A stretch of DNA of 64,000 nt from VFMC01 sp963791635 (GCA_963791635.1 CAWBTC010000008.1:54288-118287); one strand, 5' to 3'; positions 45,622 through 56,255 are shown, numbered from the stretch's first letter. Notes: generated by a model not told the origin, from the letters alone. Translations and numbers: made by a program.

Positions 45622-47235
45622 TCAGGCGCGGCGGATCTTGAGCTTGCGGTTGGTGGCGTTCAGGCACTCGCCCGACTCGAGGTCGAACTTCCATCCGTGC
45701 AGGGTGCACACCAGATGGTCGCCGTCGATCTCGGCGAACACCGCGAGGTCTGCCTGGCGGTGAGGACACAGGCGCTCGCACACGTGGTCGCCGATGCGGA
45801 TCTCCTCGCCGGCCATTCCACTGCGGTCGGGGTCGGCCTTGCGGAGTGCCTCGGCCTCGGTGCGACGCATGCGTTCCACCGACAGCGACTTGAAGAAGTT
45901 GTAGACGTACTCGTTGTAGTTGCCGGCGCGCCACGCCTTGAAGCGGGCCGACAGGAACAACGAGTTGCTCCAGTCGACAGCCCGCTCGGCGACCACCGTC
46001 TCCACGAGCTCTCGCTGAATGACGAAGCGGAACTCGTACGGCTCGCCGTCGTATGCCCGCACCTCACCGTTCGAGAAATCGATCAGGATCTCGATGTCGC
46101 CCGCGCGGAGCAGCACGTTCGAGCCCACCCCGGCGCGCAGCGTCGGCGCCATCGCGAGCAGTGGCTCCCACCACGCCTTCACGGTCGCGAGCAGATCGTC
46201 ACTCCGCGCTGTCCAGCCGGCCTTGAGCTCGTGGATCCAGGGGAGGTAGTCGGCCTGGTACCGCTCGAGGTACTCGAGCTTGTGGTCGAAGATCGCAGCG
46301 ACGTCGTCATCTGGCATCGGGTGGGTGACCCGGAGACCGTCGGGCCCGATGTCGATCGTCGTGCCCGGGATCGCGAGCACCCCGATGTGACCGTCGCGGG
46401 CAAGTCGGTCCATGAACACGCGCTGGTCGGGGAAGATGCTGAGCTCGTCACCCGTGATCACGTTCAGCCCGAACAGATCCGGGTCCAAGAATGCCGGCGG
46501 ACCAGCACTCGGCACCACGGCGAGTGCATGCACAGCCTCGACGTAGCGCATCGCCCGGGTGAGCTGACTGTCGACCTTGAGATCCACCAGCTCGCGCATC
46601 TTCTCCGGCGTCTCTTCGTAGACCATCGGATACCAGATGGCGCCCGAGTACTGGATCCAGTGCAGGTCGACCGGCCCGTGCGCCCGGAGCGCGTCGAGGT
46701 TGCTCGTCCGGCAATCGTTCTGGTTCACCAGCCGTGAGGTGCCGTCGCTCACCACGAGCGCCGAGTCGCCGCCGGGTCCGTCGGTGATGCTCACCTCCAC
46801 GTGGATCGCGATGCGAAGGTCGCCGTTGAGTTGCACCTCCTCGCCATCGTTGGTACGGAGGAAGTTCGTGAAGCCCATGTCGCGCAGGCGGCGCTCCAGC
46901 TCGCGCGTCGGGTAGCCGGGCAGCAGCACCGTCGTGTCGCGGTCGACGTGCGTGGGCAACCAGGTCTCGTCGAGGTGGTCGCCGTGGATGTGGCTGATGT
47001 ACAGGTAGTCGGGGTGCTCGATCGCGTGCTGCAGTTCGGCGGAGAGCTGGTCGTTGCGAGGAAAGACGAACCACGAACCGAAGAAGGCAGGATCAAACCA
47101 GGGATCACAGGTGATCGACCCGAACGCGGTCTCGATCAGGATGCCGGCATGACCGATGGAGGTGGCGCGCACGGCCCTCGACGGTAGCGGGCGGTGCGTC
47201 CGCCGGGTCGGCAGCCCGATCGGGCCGAAGGTCAC
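45622..47235 (-). CDS. MBL-fold hydrolase fused to Rieske [2Fe-2S] domain
   Basis: A 537-residue fusion. N-terminal metallo-beta-lactamase part, UlaG-like: TSIGHAGILIETAFGSI, then the metal motif SHIHGDHLDE (about residue 82). The last 100 residues hold a Rieske cluster site, ERLCPHRQADL and CTLHGWKFDLESG (C-x-H and C-x2-H). This pairing resembles the CMP-Neu5Ac hydroxylase-like group of N-acyl sugar metal hydrolases with Rieske domains. GTG 47172 is an alternative start, giving RATSIGHAG at the N-terminus. The substrate is unknown. Confidence 0.8.
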   Translation of the reverse strand: MTFGPIGLPTRRTHRPLPSRAVRATSIGHAGILIETAFGSITCDPWFDPAFFGSWFVFPRNDQLSAELQHAIEHPDYLYISHIHGDHLDETWLPTHVDRDTTVLLPGYPTRELERRLRDMGFTNFLRTNDGEEVQLNGDLRIAIHVEVSITDGPGGDSALVVSDGTSRLVNQNDCRTSNLDALRAHGPVDLHWIQYSGAIWYPMVYEETPEKMRELVDLKVDSQLTRAMRYVEAVHALAVVPSAGPPAFLDPDLFGLNVITGDELSIFPDQRVFMDRLARDGHIGVLAIPGTTIDIGPDGLRVTHPMPDDDVAAIFDHKLEYLERYQADYLPWIHELKAGWTARSDDLLATVKAWWEPLLAMAPTLRAGVGSNVLLRAGDIEILIDFSNGEVRAYDGEPYEFRFVIQRELVETVVAERAVDWSNSLFLSARFKAWRAGNYNEYVYNFFKSLSVERMRRTEAEALRKADPDRSGMAGEEIRIGDHVCERLCPHRQADLAVFAEIDGDHLVCTLHGWKFDLESGECLNATNRKLKIRRA

Positions 47236-47271
47236 ATTCGTGACCGGGGTGCCGCTGACGCGGCTGCGACC

Positions 47272-47835
47272 TCAGGCGACGGGCGGGTCGGTGTACTGCT
47301 GGCCGGCGCGCGACACGTGCTCGGTCCAGGTGCCACCGTCCCAGTAGCGAAGTTCGAAGCGGCCGGCAGGGTCGGCGTACCAACCCGCGGGCACCGCTGG
47401 CACCGCCGCTGCGGCGGGCGCCGGTGTGTAGGCGGTGGTGGCTGCCGGGGCGTACGTGGTGGTGGCCGCCGGGGTGTAGCTGGTGGCGGGCATCGGGTCG
47501 ACCACGACCGCGGCGGCGACGGGCTCGGGCTCGGGAGCGACGGCCCAACCGGCCGGCTCGGCGGCGACGGGCTCAGGCGCGGCTGCCGGCTCGGGTTCGA
47601 CCACGGGTGCCGGCTCGTACGACGCGACGGTGGTCGCCACGACCGGGACCGCGCCGCTGTCGAGCGAGCTCGTCGACGCTGCGCCGGAGGTCTCTCGGCT
47701 GAGGAACGCGGTGACGTCGCCGCCGGTGGACACAATGCTCACCACCGACCAGCCGTCCGCTGACTTCTCGGTGAGCTTCGTCGCGAGGGCCGCGGGGTCG
47801 TACGACGACGAACTGACGGTGGTGAACTCCTGCAT
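47272..47835 (-). CDS. DUF2510 protein with DUF4177-like N-terminus
   Basis: A 187-residue protein: a DUF4177-type domain (MQEFTTVSSSSYDPAALATK, KSADGWSVVSIVSTG), a long Pro/Ala/Glu/Val linker with repeated PAATT-type units, and a C-terminal DUF2510 motif PAGWYADPAGRFELRYWDGG ending in WTEHV. DUF2510 is an actinobacterial module of unknown role often at protein tips near membranes. The linker is unstructured. ATG 47835 is followed directly by the conserved start. It lies between the MBL-Rieske and ABC transporter genes, all leftward. Confidence 0.75.
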   Translation of the reverse strand: MQEFTTVSSSSYDPAALATKLTEKSADGWSVVSIVSTGGDVTAFLSRETSGAASTSSLDSGAVPVVATTVASYEPAPVVEPEPAAAPEPVAAEPAGWAVAPEPEPVAAAVVVDPMPATSYTPAATTTYAPAATTAYTPAPAAAAVPAVPAGWYADPAGRFELRYWDGGTWTEHVSRAGQQYTDPPVA

Positions 47836-47959
47836 GAGGATGGATGCTAACGCAATCGTCAAGACAAATCGCCCTACGCGTTCGAGTCGGGTCACAGGGT
47901 GGGCAACAGGGGGGACCGTCGGTCGATCACGTCGTGTCCACCACGGCCGGCGATGACGA

Positions 47960-48685
47960 TCAGGTGTGGAGGACGAGCGCGTGCACGTCGGTGTCGCCGG
48001 GGGCACCGTCGTAGGTGATCTCGCCATCGCTGAGCGCGATGAGGCGATCCGCTCGCGTCACGAACCCGAGCTCATGAGTGGCCACCACGAGCGCCGCGCC
48101 GCGGGCGTGCACCTCGTCGAACAGGCCGAGCAGTGCCTTCTTCCCCGCCTCGTCGAGACCGACGAACGGCTCGTCGACGACGAGCAAGGTGAACGGGCGC
48201 ACGAACGCGATCGCGATGGCAGCCTTCTGGCGCAACCCGCGACTGAAGGTGGTGGGCAGCTGATCGAAGCGGTCGGTGAGCCCGAGCGCACCGACGAGTC
48301 GCTCGGCGGGACCGATCCAATCCTGTACGCCATGCATGCGCGCCACGTACTCGAGGTGCTCGCGCAGCGAGAGGTCGTCGTAGAACGTGGGGTGATCGGC
48401 CAGGTAGGCGAGCTCGGCCCGTGCCTCCATCGAGCCGCGTGGCTGGCCGTGGACCTCGACGGTGCCGGCCGTCGGGTCGAGGAGACCGGCGAGCATCCGG
48501 ATGAAGGTGGTCTTGCCGCTGCCGTTGTGGCCGACGAGCGCGACGAGCTGCCCGGTGGGCACCTCGAGGCTGAGCGGTGCGAGCGCCGGTCGTTCGCCAT
48601 CGGTGGTTCTCGACGACCCGTCGGACGACCCGCCATAGGACTTGGTGAGGTCGCGCACGGCGAGGGCTGGTGCTGGCGAGATCAT
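47960..48685 (-). CDS. ABC exporter ATP-binding protein
   Basis: A 241-residue ATPase: Walker A LVGHNGSGKTTFIRMLAG, signature TTFSRGLRQKAAIA (FSRGL in place of LSGGQ), Walker B LLVVDEPFVGLD, and H-loop VVATHELGF. ATG 48685 overlaps the stop of the permease gene (ATGA), so it forms one transporter with it. CcmA-like and antibiotic-export ATPases share this type; the substrate cannot be read from sequence. The departure from LSGGQ is seen in several exporters and is not alarming. Confidence 0.85.
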   Translation of the reverse strand: MISPAPALAVRDLTKSYGGSSDGSSRTTDGERPALAPLSLEVPTGQLVALVGHNGSGKTTFIRMLAGLLDPTAGTVEVHGQPRGSMEARAELAYLADHPTFYDDLSLREHLEYVARMHGVQDWIGPAERLVGALGLTDRFDQLPTTFSRGLRQKAAIAIAFVRPFTLLVVDEPFVGLDEAGKKALLGLFDEVHARGAALVVATHELGFVTRADRLIALSDGEITYDGAPGDTDVHALVLHT

Positions 48686-50373
48686 CGAGCGCTCCGTTGT
48701 TGCTGAGTGTGAGTGCGGCCCTCGGCCATGAACGCCCGGATCTTGCGCCGGGCTCGGTCGCGGTACTTCACCCACACCGCCGTGGCGATGGTGAGGAGCA
48801 CCACCGCGACGCAGCCGCGGATGGCGTTGGAGAGTGGATCAGCACCGCCGTCGTCGATCGCGGAGCGCACACCGAGAACCATGGCCGCGCCGATCGCGCT
48901 GATCACCAACGGGATCACGGTGCGGATCACCGTGGTGAACCCGGCCATCTCCGGCGGCAGGTAGACCTCCTGGTTCGACCCCGACATCGGGTCGGGGGCA
49001 TCGCGCACGATGCTGATCGCGGCACCCGCGGCGCCCGAGTAGACGGCCGCGATGCCGAGCAGCAGCGCCACGGGGATCGCGATCCCGACCCGCTCGCCGT
49101 CGGTGACGAGTGCGTCGAACACGACCGCAGCGGCAGCACCGATCATCGTGAACGGCACGAGCAGCACAGCGGGTGCGGCCAGGTGCCGCACCATCAGCTC
49201 GCCCCGCTCCATCGGGAAGCTCTCGGTGCGATCGGGCTGGTCGACCTCCTGCGAGAGCGGCTCCATCACCTCGAGCCCGAGCACGAAGGTGCACACGAGC
49301 GTGCCGAAGATCGCCGGAGCGGTGCCATGGATGACCGCCACCTGGCAGCCCGCGGCGCCGACGGTGAGGGTGAGCATGCGCACGAGTCGTCCCGTGGGGA
49401 GGCGGAGGAGGCTGTGCCAACCTCGGCGCCAGATCGCGGGTCCGTGCTCTGCGGGTGGCAACCGCAGCCAGGGCGAGCGGCGGGTGTGTTCGTACGAGAG
49501 TTGGCGGCGCAGCAGGATGACGGTGCGCAGGTCCTGCATCGTCACCGCGAATCGCAGCTGCGCCACGAGGCTGCTCCGTCGAGCGAGGGCCTCGAGCGAG
49601 GTGCGCGCGATGAGCATCACGCCGCAGGCGACGAGCGCGACGGTGATCATCAACGGGATCACGTCGAGACCGCGCTGACGCCATCCCCACAACCCGAGGC
49701 TGCCATCGAGATTCGCGGGGCTGGGGACGCCGGTCGCGATCGCAGTTGCCTGCCAGGTCACGGCGACGACGCCGACGAAGGTGGTGACCAGCAGCGGCAC
49801 GCGAAAGGCATGGGCGACGAGGGCTGCGCCCACCCACAGGAGTGCGACGTTGGCCCCGAACAGGCCGCCACCCATGAACCATGCGATCGGCGTGCCGGGC
49901 AGGCGCCGTCCGGCGAGCTGCGCCAGGCAGGCGGCAACCCCAGCGCCGGCGAACGCCGCGCTGCGCAGTCGCTGCACGGCCGGCCGCAGCAGTGCGTCAC
50001 GTCGGGGCACCGGGGCGAGCATCACGTGGCTGACGTCGGCGGCCTCGAGTGCGAGCGGCCCACCCTGCGCGCCGCTGCGCAGACCCGCGACGAAGGCGAG
50101 CACCGCGAACATGCCGAGGACGGCGGGTCCCCGCGCGGCGACGTTGCTGGCCTGCTCGGCGCTCAGTTCGGCATCGCCCACCAGGTCGCTCAACCACAGC
50201 AGCACGATGCCGCCGAACAGACCGACGACGTACACCTTGTACGCGGCGTCGAACCACTCCATGTCGCCGAGTCGATGGCGCTTGCGGGTCGCCCGCAACT
50301 CGTGCATCGCCGCTGCGCCCGTGCTCACAGGGCCGGGCGGTGCCGGCGCAGTCGAAGTGTCGAGCACGGTCAT
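48682..50373 (-). CDS. ABC exporter permease
   Basis: A 563-residue membrane protein with ten to twelve spans, such as YVVGLFGGIVLLWLSDL and VPLLVTTFVGVVAVTWQ in the first half and FGTLVCTFVLGLEVM later, plus a central polar region (LRRQLSYEHTRRSPWL). No export motif is recognised, but it directly precedes and overlaps the ATPase gene, so it is the transporter's membrane part. The start ATG 50373 overlaps the stop of the rhodanese gene, which puts three genes in one leftward operon. Confidence 0.75.
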   Translation of the reverse strand: MTVLDTSTAPAPPGPVSTGAAAMHELRATRKRHRLGDMEWFDAAYKVYVVGLFGGIVLLWLSDLVGDAELSAEQASNVAARGPAVLGMFAVLAFVAGLRSGAQGGPLALEAADVSHVMLAPVPRRDALLRPAVQRLRSAAFAGAGVAACLAQLAGRRLPGTPIAWFMGGGLFGANVALLWVGAALVAHAFRVPLLVTTFVGVVAVTWQATAIATGVPSPANLDGSLGLWGWRQRGLDVIPLMITVALVACGVMLIARTSLEALARRSSLVAQLRFAVTMQDLRTVILLRRQLSYEHTRRSPWLRLPPAEHGPAIWRRGWHSLLRLPTGRLVRMLTLTVGAAGCQVAVIHGTAPAIFGTLVCTFVLGLEVMEPLSQEVDQPDRTESFPMERGELMVRHLAAPAVLLVPFTMIGAAAAVVFDALVTDGERVGIAIPVALLLGIAAVYSGAAGAAISIVRDAPDPMSGSNQEVYLPPEMAGFTTVIRTVIPLVISAIGAAMVLGVRSAIDDGGADPLSNAIRGCVAVVLLTIATAVWVKYRDRARRKIRAFMAEGRTHTQQQRSAR

Positions 50374-51242
50374 CCGCCGAGGTCGGCCGGGCGATCCGGA
50401 TCGGACGCCCAACCCGACCAGCTCGCCACGTAGAGACGGGGCGGAGGAAACCCGGCGCGCTCCATCGCCACGATGTTCATGCACGCGCTGACACCCGATC
50501 CGCAGTAGGTCACGGTGGGCAGGTCGTCGCGGACTCCGAGCCCCTCGAAGTGCGAACGGAGGGCCTCGGGTCCTCGGATGCGACCGTCCGGGCCCAGGAC
50601 CGCCGACCATGGGGCGTTCACCGCGCCGGGCACGTGGCCCGGGCGCGGGTCGATCTGTGTGACCTCGCCGGTGAACCGCTCCCGCGCGCGGGCGTCCAGC
50701 ACCACGCCCGTCTCGGGGCCGCCGCCGGCGAGCGCGCCGGCGTCGTCGGCCGACGCGAGTCGATCGGCCGGCCACGCGCGGCTGGTGAACGAGGCGGAGG
50801 TGGGCTCCACCCAGCCCTCGTCCACAGCACGACCATCGCCGATCCACGCCGCCAACCCGCCGTCGAGCACGGCGGCCGAACAGCCGAGCATGCGCAACAT
50901 CACCACGAGACGCCCCGCCGTGAGCCCGCCGGAGTCGTCGTAGGCCACCACGACGCTGTCGTCACCGATGCCGAGCGCTCCCATCGCGACCGCGAAGCGA
51001 TCGGCGGTCGGGAAGGGATGACGCCCCTCGGTGACCGGTGCGCCGTGCGCGGCGAGTTGGTGGTCGAGATCCACCCACACCGCGCCGGGGAGGTGGCCGG
51101 CCTCGTAGGCCGCACGACCGTCGCGGCCATCGAGGTACCAGCGCACGTCAGCCAGAACCACCGCACCCGGTTCGGGGTGGGCGTGCTGGAGGTCGTGCAA
51201 GGCAGCGGTGTCGACGATGACCGGGATCACGTGGTGCATCAT
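50370..51242 (-). CDS. Rhodanese-type sulphurtransferase (3-mercaptopyruvate type)
   Basis: A 290-residue enzyme with two rhodanese domains: an inactive N-terminal one (VVLADVRWYLDGRDGRAAYE, HLPGAVWVDLD) and an active C-terminal one with YCGSGVSACMNI, where the first cysteine carries the sulphur. The CGSGVSA loop suits 3-mercaptopyruvate sulphurtransferase more than thiosulphate rhodanese. MM at 51242 makes the exact start uncertain by one codon. It overlaps the ABC permease gene (ATGA). Confidence 0.85.
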   Translation of the reverse strand: MMHHVIPVIVDTAALHDLQHAHPEPGAVVLADVRWYLDGRDGRAAYEAGHLPGAVWVDLDHQLAAHGAPVTEGRHPFPTADRFAVAMGALGIGDDSVVVAYDDSGGLTAGRLVVMLRMLGCSAAVLDGGLAAWIGDGRAVDEGWVEPTSASFTSRAWPADRLASADDAGALAGGGPETGVVLDARARERFTGEVTQIDPRPGHVPGAVNAPWSAVLGPDGRIRGPEALRSHFEGLGVRDDLPTVTYCGSGVSACMNIVAMERAGFPPPRLYVASWSGWASDPDRPADLGG

Positions 51243-51398
51243 GCCAGCGGCGGGCCACATCGCCGCAGCAACCGACGGCGCGCGGTCTCGGTCCGGGTGT
51301 GCGGGAGACGTCGTGGGGTTGGCTGCCGCGGGTCGAAGGTCCCGTTGTCGCCGCACTCGATCGACCCCGCGCCCTGTTCGGGGGCACGTGAGGGCAGA

Positions 51399-51950
51399 AT
51401 GTCGGTGATGTCGCTGTCGGCCATTGAGCGTTTCTTCTCGTTGCTCGCGCTCGTTGCCGGCCTCGGCGCTGTGGCGATCGTGGTGATCCGCCTCGTGCCG
51501 GCCGGGCGTTCGCCGCTCGTGCAGATCGGTCACGTGTCGCGTTGGTTGGCATTCGCTGTCGCCGCCACCGCGACGTTCGGCAGCCTCTGGTTCAGCGAGG
51601 TCGAGAAGTTCGAGCCGTGCAAGTTGTGCTGGTACCAGCGCGTGTGCATGTACGGCGCTGCCATCGTGCTGCTCGTTGGCGCACTGCGGCGCGACCGGCA
51701 GGTGCGCTGGTACGTCGTGCCCCTCGCGAGCATCGGTATCATCGTGTCGAGCTACCACTACCTCGTGGAGTGGAACCCGCAGCTCGAGTCGAGCGCCTGC
51801 TCGTTGTCGGTGCCCTGCACCACCATCTGGTACCGCGAGTTCGGTTTCGTAACGCTGTCGTTTTCGGCGCTGTGTGGCTTTGCTGCCATCCTCGCCCTGA
51901 TGCTGCTGACCTCTGACGACGGTCATCTGGAGGACCCCCATGGCGAATAG
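51399..51950 (+). CDS. DsbB-like disulphide bond formation protein
   Basis: A 183-residue protein with four spans. FEPCKLCWYQR places C74 and C77 in the first outer loop, and C134 and C140 (ACSLSVPC) form the second pair, as in DsbB/BdbC quinone-linked oxidases that keep thiol oxidants charged. ATG 51399 is chosen. The next gene, a secreted thioredoxin-like protein, starts 11 bp before its stop, so the two are co-translated. Confidence 0.8.
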   Translation: MSVMSLSAIERFFSLLALVAGLGAVAIVVIRLVPAGRSPLVQIGHVSRWLAFAVAATATFGSLWFSEVEKFEPCKLCWYQRVCMYGAAIVLLVGALRRDRQVRWYVVPLASIGIIVSSYHYLVEWNPQLESSACSLSVPCTTIWYREFGFVTLSFSALCGFAAILALMLLTSDDGHLEDPHGE

Positions 51951-52668
51951 ACCATCCCGCCCGACGACCCTGCAGGCGGGCGCTGCTACCAGCGGAACGC
52001 CCGGCAACAAGCCCAAGCTCCTGTGGTTGTGGGTGGGTCTCGCCGCAGTGATCGTGGTCGCGGCCGGCGTTGCGATCCTCAGCTCGGGCGACGACGAGGA
52101 GCTCACCGTGGGCAGCACCGTGCCTGCGGGCTCGCCGAGCTCGGCCGGCTCGACGGGGCCGGGTTCGGTGGCAGAAGTGTGGCCGGTGACGCTCGGCGGC
52201 ACGCCGCTGGCGGAGCTGCCCGACGGTGTCGATCCCGCGGTCGGCACGCAGGCGCCCACCCTGTCGGGCTTCACCTTCGACGGCACGCCCGTCGCGGTCG
52301 ACCCGTCAAAGGGTCCGGTCATGTTGGTGTTCCTCGCGCATTGGTGTTCGCACTGCAACCGGGAGATCCCCGAACTGCTCGCCTGGCGCGATGCCGGTGG
52401 CGTGCCCGATGACCTGCAGGTCATCGCAGTCACGACCGCCGTGGCACCCGACCGCGAGAACTACCCGCCGTCGGAGTGGATCCCGAACATGAAGTGGGAC
52501 TGGCCGGTGATTGCCGACAGCCAGGACAACGAGGCCGCGATCACGTTCGGCCTGCCCGCCTTCCCGTTCAGCGTGATCATCGGCACCGACGGCACGGTGC
52601 TCGGCCGGTCGGCGGGTGAGCTCGGCCGGGACGGCATCAAGGCGTTCGTCGACGCAGCACTCGGCTGA
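51940..52668 (+). CDS. TlpA/redoxin-type membrane-anchored thioredoxin-like protein
   Basis: A 242-residue protein with one N-terminal span (LLWLWVGLAAVIVVAAGVAI) and a Ser/Gly linker, then a thioredoxin fold with AHWCSHCNREIPEL (C136, C139) and AFPFSVIIGTDG (cis-proline). It faces outside. Overlap with the DsbB-like gene suggests they work as an oxidation pair, with this protein as the substrate-facing partner. CSHC is an uncommon active-site sequence, with Ser-His rather than the Gly-Pro or Pro-His common in the family. Confidence 0.8.
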   Translation: MANRPSRPTTLQAGAATSGTPGNKPKLLWLWVGLAAVIVVAAGVAILSSGDDEELTVGSTVPAGSPSSAGSTGPGSVAEVWPVTLGGTPLAELPDGVDPAVGTQAPTLSGFTFDGTPVAVDPSKGPVMLVFLAHWCSHCNREIPELLAWRDAGGVPDDLQVIAVTTAVAPDRENYPPSEWIPNMKWDWPVIADSQDNEAAITFGLPAFPFSVIIGTDGTVLGRSAGELGRDGIKAFVDAALG

Positions 52669-52679
52669 ACGCGGGTTGG

Positions 52680-53945
<1,266 letters not shown>

Positions 53946-53950
53946 GCCGG

Positions 53951-54700
53951 TCACGAGGCCGGCACCCGCAGGATGCGGGCGATCGCACACGCGGCGCCGA
54001 AGCCGTTGTCGATGCCCACCACGGTCACGCCGCTCGCACACGACGCATGCATGGCCAGCAATGCGGTGACGCCGTCGAGGCCCGAGCCGTAGCCGACGCT
54101 GGTGGGCACCGCGACGACGGGGACTGCGGTCAGGCCACCGATCACGCTGGCGAGGGCACCCTCCATGCCGGCTGCGACGATGATCGCGTCGGCAGAGGTG
54201 ACACGGTCGAGGTGGGCGAGCAGCCGGTGGAGACCGGCGACGCCGACGTCGGTGAGCCGGTCGGGTTCGAAGCCGTAGGCGCGCAACGTGAACACGGCTT
54301 CGTCGAGCACGGGCACGTCGGCGGTGCCGGCGCTGATCGCGAGCACACGGAACGGTCGGAAGGGCTCGGGCAGGCGCCAGGCCACGCAGCCCGATCCGAC
54401 GACGCCCTCGGGATGCTCGGCGAGCACCGCCTTGCGCTGGTCGTCGTTGGTGCGGGTGAGGAGCACTGGACCGTTGTCGTGTTCGAGCATCTCGGTCACG
54501 ATCCGCGCGCACTGCTCGGGCGACTTCCCGGGTCCGTAGATGGCCTCGGGCAGACCTTGGCGCAGCGCGCGGTGGTGGTCCACCAGCGCGTCGCCGACGT
54601 CGGCGAATGGCAACCGTCGCAGTTCCGCGACCGCCTGGTCGGGCGAGGTGGCCCCCGTCCGGATGTCGTCGATCAGTTGACGGAGTCGCGCCTCGTCCAC
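53951..54700 (-). CDS. larB: Nickel pincer cofactor biosynthesis protein LarB
   Basis: A 249-residue carboxylase/hydrolase of nicotinic acid adenine dinucleotide, PurE-like at the C-terminus. The N-terminal half has LPFADVGDALVDHHRAL and PEAIYGPGKSPEQ. The C-terminal half shows ISAGTADVPVLDEAV, VVAAGMEGALASVIGG, TSVGYGSG and GIDNGFGAACA, all LarB landmarks. GTG 54700 starts VDEARLRQL. It is the first gene of a larB-larC pair and is divergent from pheA across 135 bp. Confidence 0.9.
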   Translation of the reverse strand: MDEARLRQLIDDIRTGATSPDQAVAELRRLPFADVGDALVDHHRALRQGLPEAIYGPGKSPEQCARIVTEMLEHDNGPVLLTRTNDDQRKAVLAEHPEGVVGSGCVAWRLPEPFRPFRVLAISAGTADVPVLDEAVFTLRAYGFEPDRLTDVGVAGLHRLLAHLDRVTSADAIIVAAGMEGALASVIGGLTAVPVVAVPTSVGYGSGLDGVTALLAMHASCASGVTVVGIDNGFGAACAIARILRVPAS

Positions 54701-54835
54701 ACGGCCATTCTGGCCCGTCCCCGCCGAGAACGCCTCGCCGGGGTCGGGCGCCCCGCCACGACCATCGCCGGGTTTGGCCGGGTCGGGCCGAAAGGCCGCC
54801 GGGATCGTCTGAGGCCAACCCGTAGCCTGTGGGCC

Positions 54836-55786
54836 ATGACACGCATCGGGTTCCTGGGCCCGCTCGGCACCTTCACCGAGCAGGCGTTGATGTCGCAGAC
54901 GGATCTTGCCCAGGGCGAGTTCGTGCTGTTCCGGACGATGCCCGACGTGCTCGATGCCGTGGAAAGCGGGGAGGTGGATCTCGGCTTCGTGGCGATCGAG
55001 AACTCGATCGAGGGCATGGTCAACCTGTCGCAGGACGAGCTCGCGTTCAGCCACGACCTGCTGATCCAGCGCGAGGTGGTGCTCGACATCGAACACTGCT
55101 TGATGGCGCCGAAGGGCACGTCGATCATGGACGTGAAGGTGGTGCTGTCGATCCCGGTTGCCACCGCGCAGTGCCACGCATTCCTCCGCAACAACGTCGG
55201 CCAGGCGGAGTTGCGTGCTGCCAACTCCACGGCAGAGGGTGCCCGACTCGCGAGCGAGCTCGGGGTGGGTCATGCCGCCGTCGCGCCGCGCTCGGCGGCG
55301 GCGCTGTACGGCCTCGAGATCCTCGTGCCCGACATCGCCGACCACCCGGGCAACCAGACCCGGTTCGTCGCAGTGGCGCGCGAAGGCGTTCCCGCACCCA
55401 CTGGGCACGACCGCACTGCGCTCGTGATCTATCAGCGTGCCGACGAGCCCGGTTCGTTGATCTCGATCCTGCAGGAGTTCGCGGCCCGCCGGATCAACCT
55501 GTCGAACCTGCTGTCGCGACCCACCAAGGACGGTGGCCTCGGTGACTACTGCTTCATCGTCTACGCCGACGGCCACATCGCCGACGAGCTGCTCGCCGAT
55601 GCCGTGCGTGCCTTGCGCGCCAAGCAAGGCCGGGTGAAGTTCCTCGGCTCGTACCCGGCCGCCGGTGAGCACGCCCACGAGGCGCGTGAGCACGCTGATC
55701 AGCGCTGGCGCGAGGCGGACGACTGGGTGTCGTCGCTGCGCGACCAGATCCGCCCGAACTCTCCGATCGAGGACATTTCAACATGA
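54836..55786 (+). CDS. pheA: Prephenate dehydratase
   Basis: A 316-residue enzyme turning prephenate into phenylpyruvate in phenylalanine synthesis. Catalytic half: IGFLGPLGTFTEQAL, then VAIENSIEGMVN and NSTAEGARLASELG, with a DHPGNQTRFVAVAR block carrying the TRF motif. The C-terminal ACT domain (LVIYQRADEPGSLISILQEF then NLSNLLSRPTKDG) gives phenylalanine feedback control. ATG 54836 is the only good start. The stop overlaps the YqeY-like gene (ATGA). Confidence 0.92.
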   Translation: MTRIGFLGPLGTFTEQALMSQTDLAQGEFVLFRTMPDVLDAVESGEVDLGFVAIENSIEGMVNLSQDELAFSHDLLIQREVVLDIEHCLMAPKGTSIMDVKVVLSIPVATAQCHAFLRNNVGQAELRAANSTAEGARLASELGVGHAAVAPRSAAALYGLEILVPDIADHPGNQTRFVAVAREGVPAPTGHDRTALVIYQRADEPGSLISILQEFAARRINLSNLLSRPTKDGGLGDYCFIVYADGHIADELLADAVRALRAKQGRVKFLGSYPAAGEHAHEAREHADQRWREADDWVSSLRDQIRPNSPIEDIST

Positions 55787-56244
55787 CCGTGAAAGCAGAC
55801 ATGAAGACCGCGCTCACCGCAGCGATGAAGGCCCGCGACGAGGTGACGCTGTCTGCACTGCGCCAAGCGCTCTCGGCGATCTCCGTGGCCGAGACCGCCG
55901 GCGCCGAAGTGGTGGAGCTGAGCGACGACCAGGTGCTGGCAGAGCTGGCAGCCGAGGTTCGCAAGCACCACGAGACGGCGGACGCGTTCGAGACGGCCGG
56001 ACGGCCCGACAAGGCGACGAGCGAGCGAGCCGAGGCCGCCGTGCTCGAGGCCTACCTGCCCGCCGCGTTGAGCGACGAGGAGCTTGCCCGACTCGTGGCC
56101 GACGAAGTGGATGCGGCTGCCGCCGACGGCGTGACCGGGATGAAGGCGATGGGCCGCGTCGTGAGTGCGGTGCGGGCCAAGGCCGGCACGTCGGCCGACG
56201 GCGCCAAGATCGCCGCCCAGGTGAAAGCCGCCCTCGCCGGCTGA
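55783..56244 (+). CDS. GatB/YqeY-domain protein
   Basis: A 153-residue YqeY protein: MKTALTAAMKARDEVTLSAL, then LAAEVRKHHETADAFETAGR and LEAYLPAALSDEELARLV, the pattern of the C-terminal helical domain of the tRNA amidotransferase subunit GatB. Its role is uncertain though it is widely kept. It overlaps pheA by 4 bp and is followed by a 43-bp palindromic element. Confidence 0.85.
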   Translation: MTVKADMKTALTAAMKARDEVTLSALRQALSAISVAETAGAEVVELSDDQVLAELAAEVRKHHETADAFETAGRPDKATSERAEAAVLEAYLPAALSDEELARLVADEVDAAAADGVTGMKAMGRVVSAVRAKAGTSADGAKIAAQVKAALAG

Positions 56245-56255
56245 CCCACACCACT

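Noticed and set aside
48670..50433. A 587-codon rightward frame over the ABC permease
   Set aside because: No hydrophobic spans or motifs; the leftward permease has them and overlaps both neighbours by ATGA.
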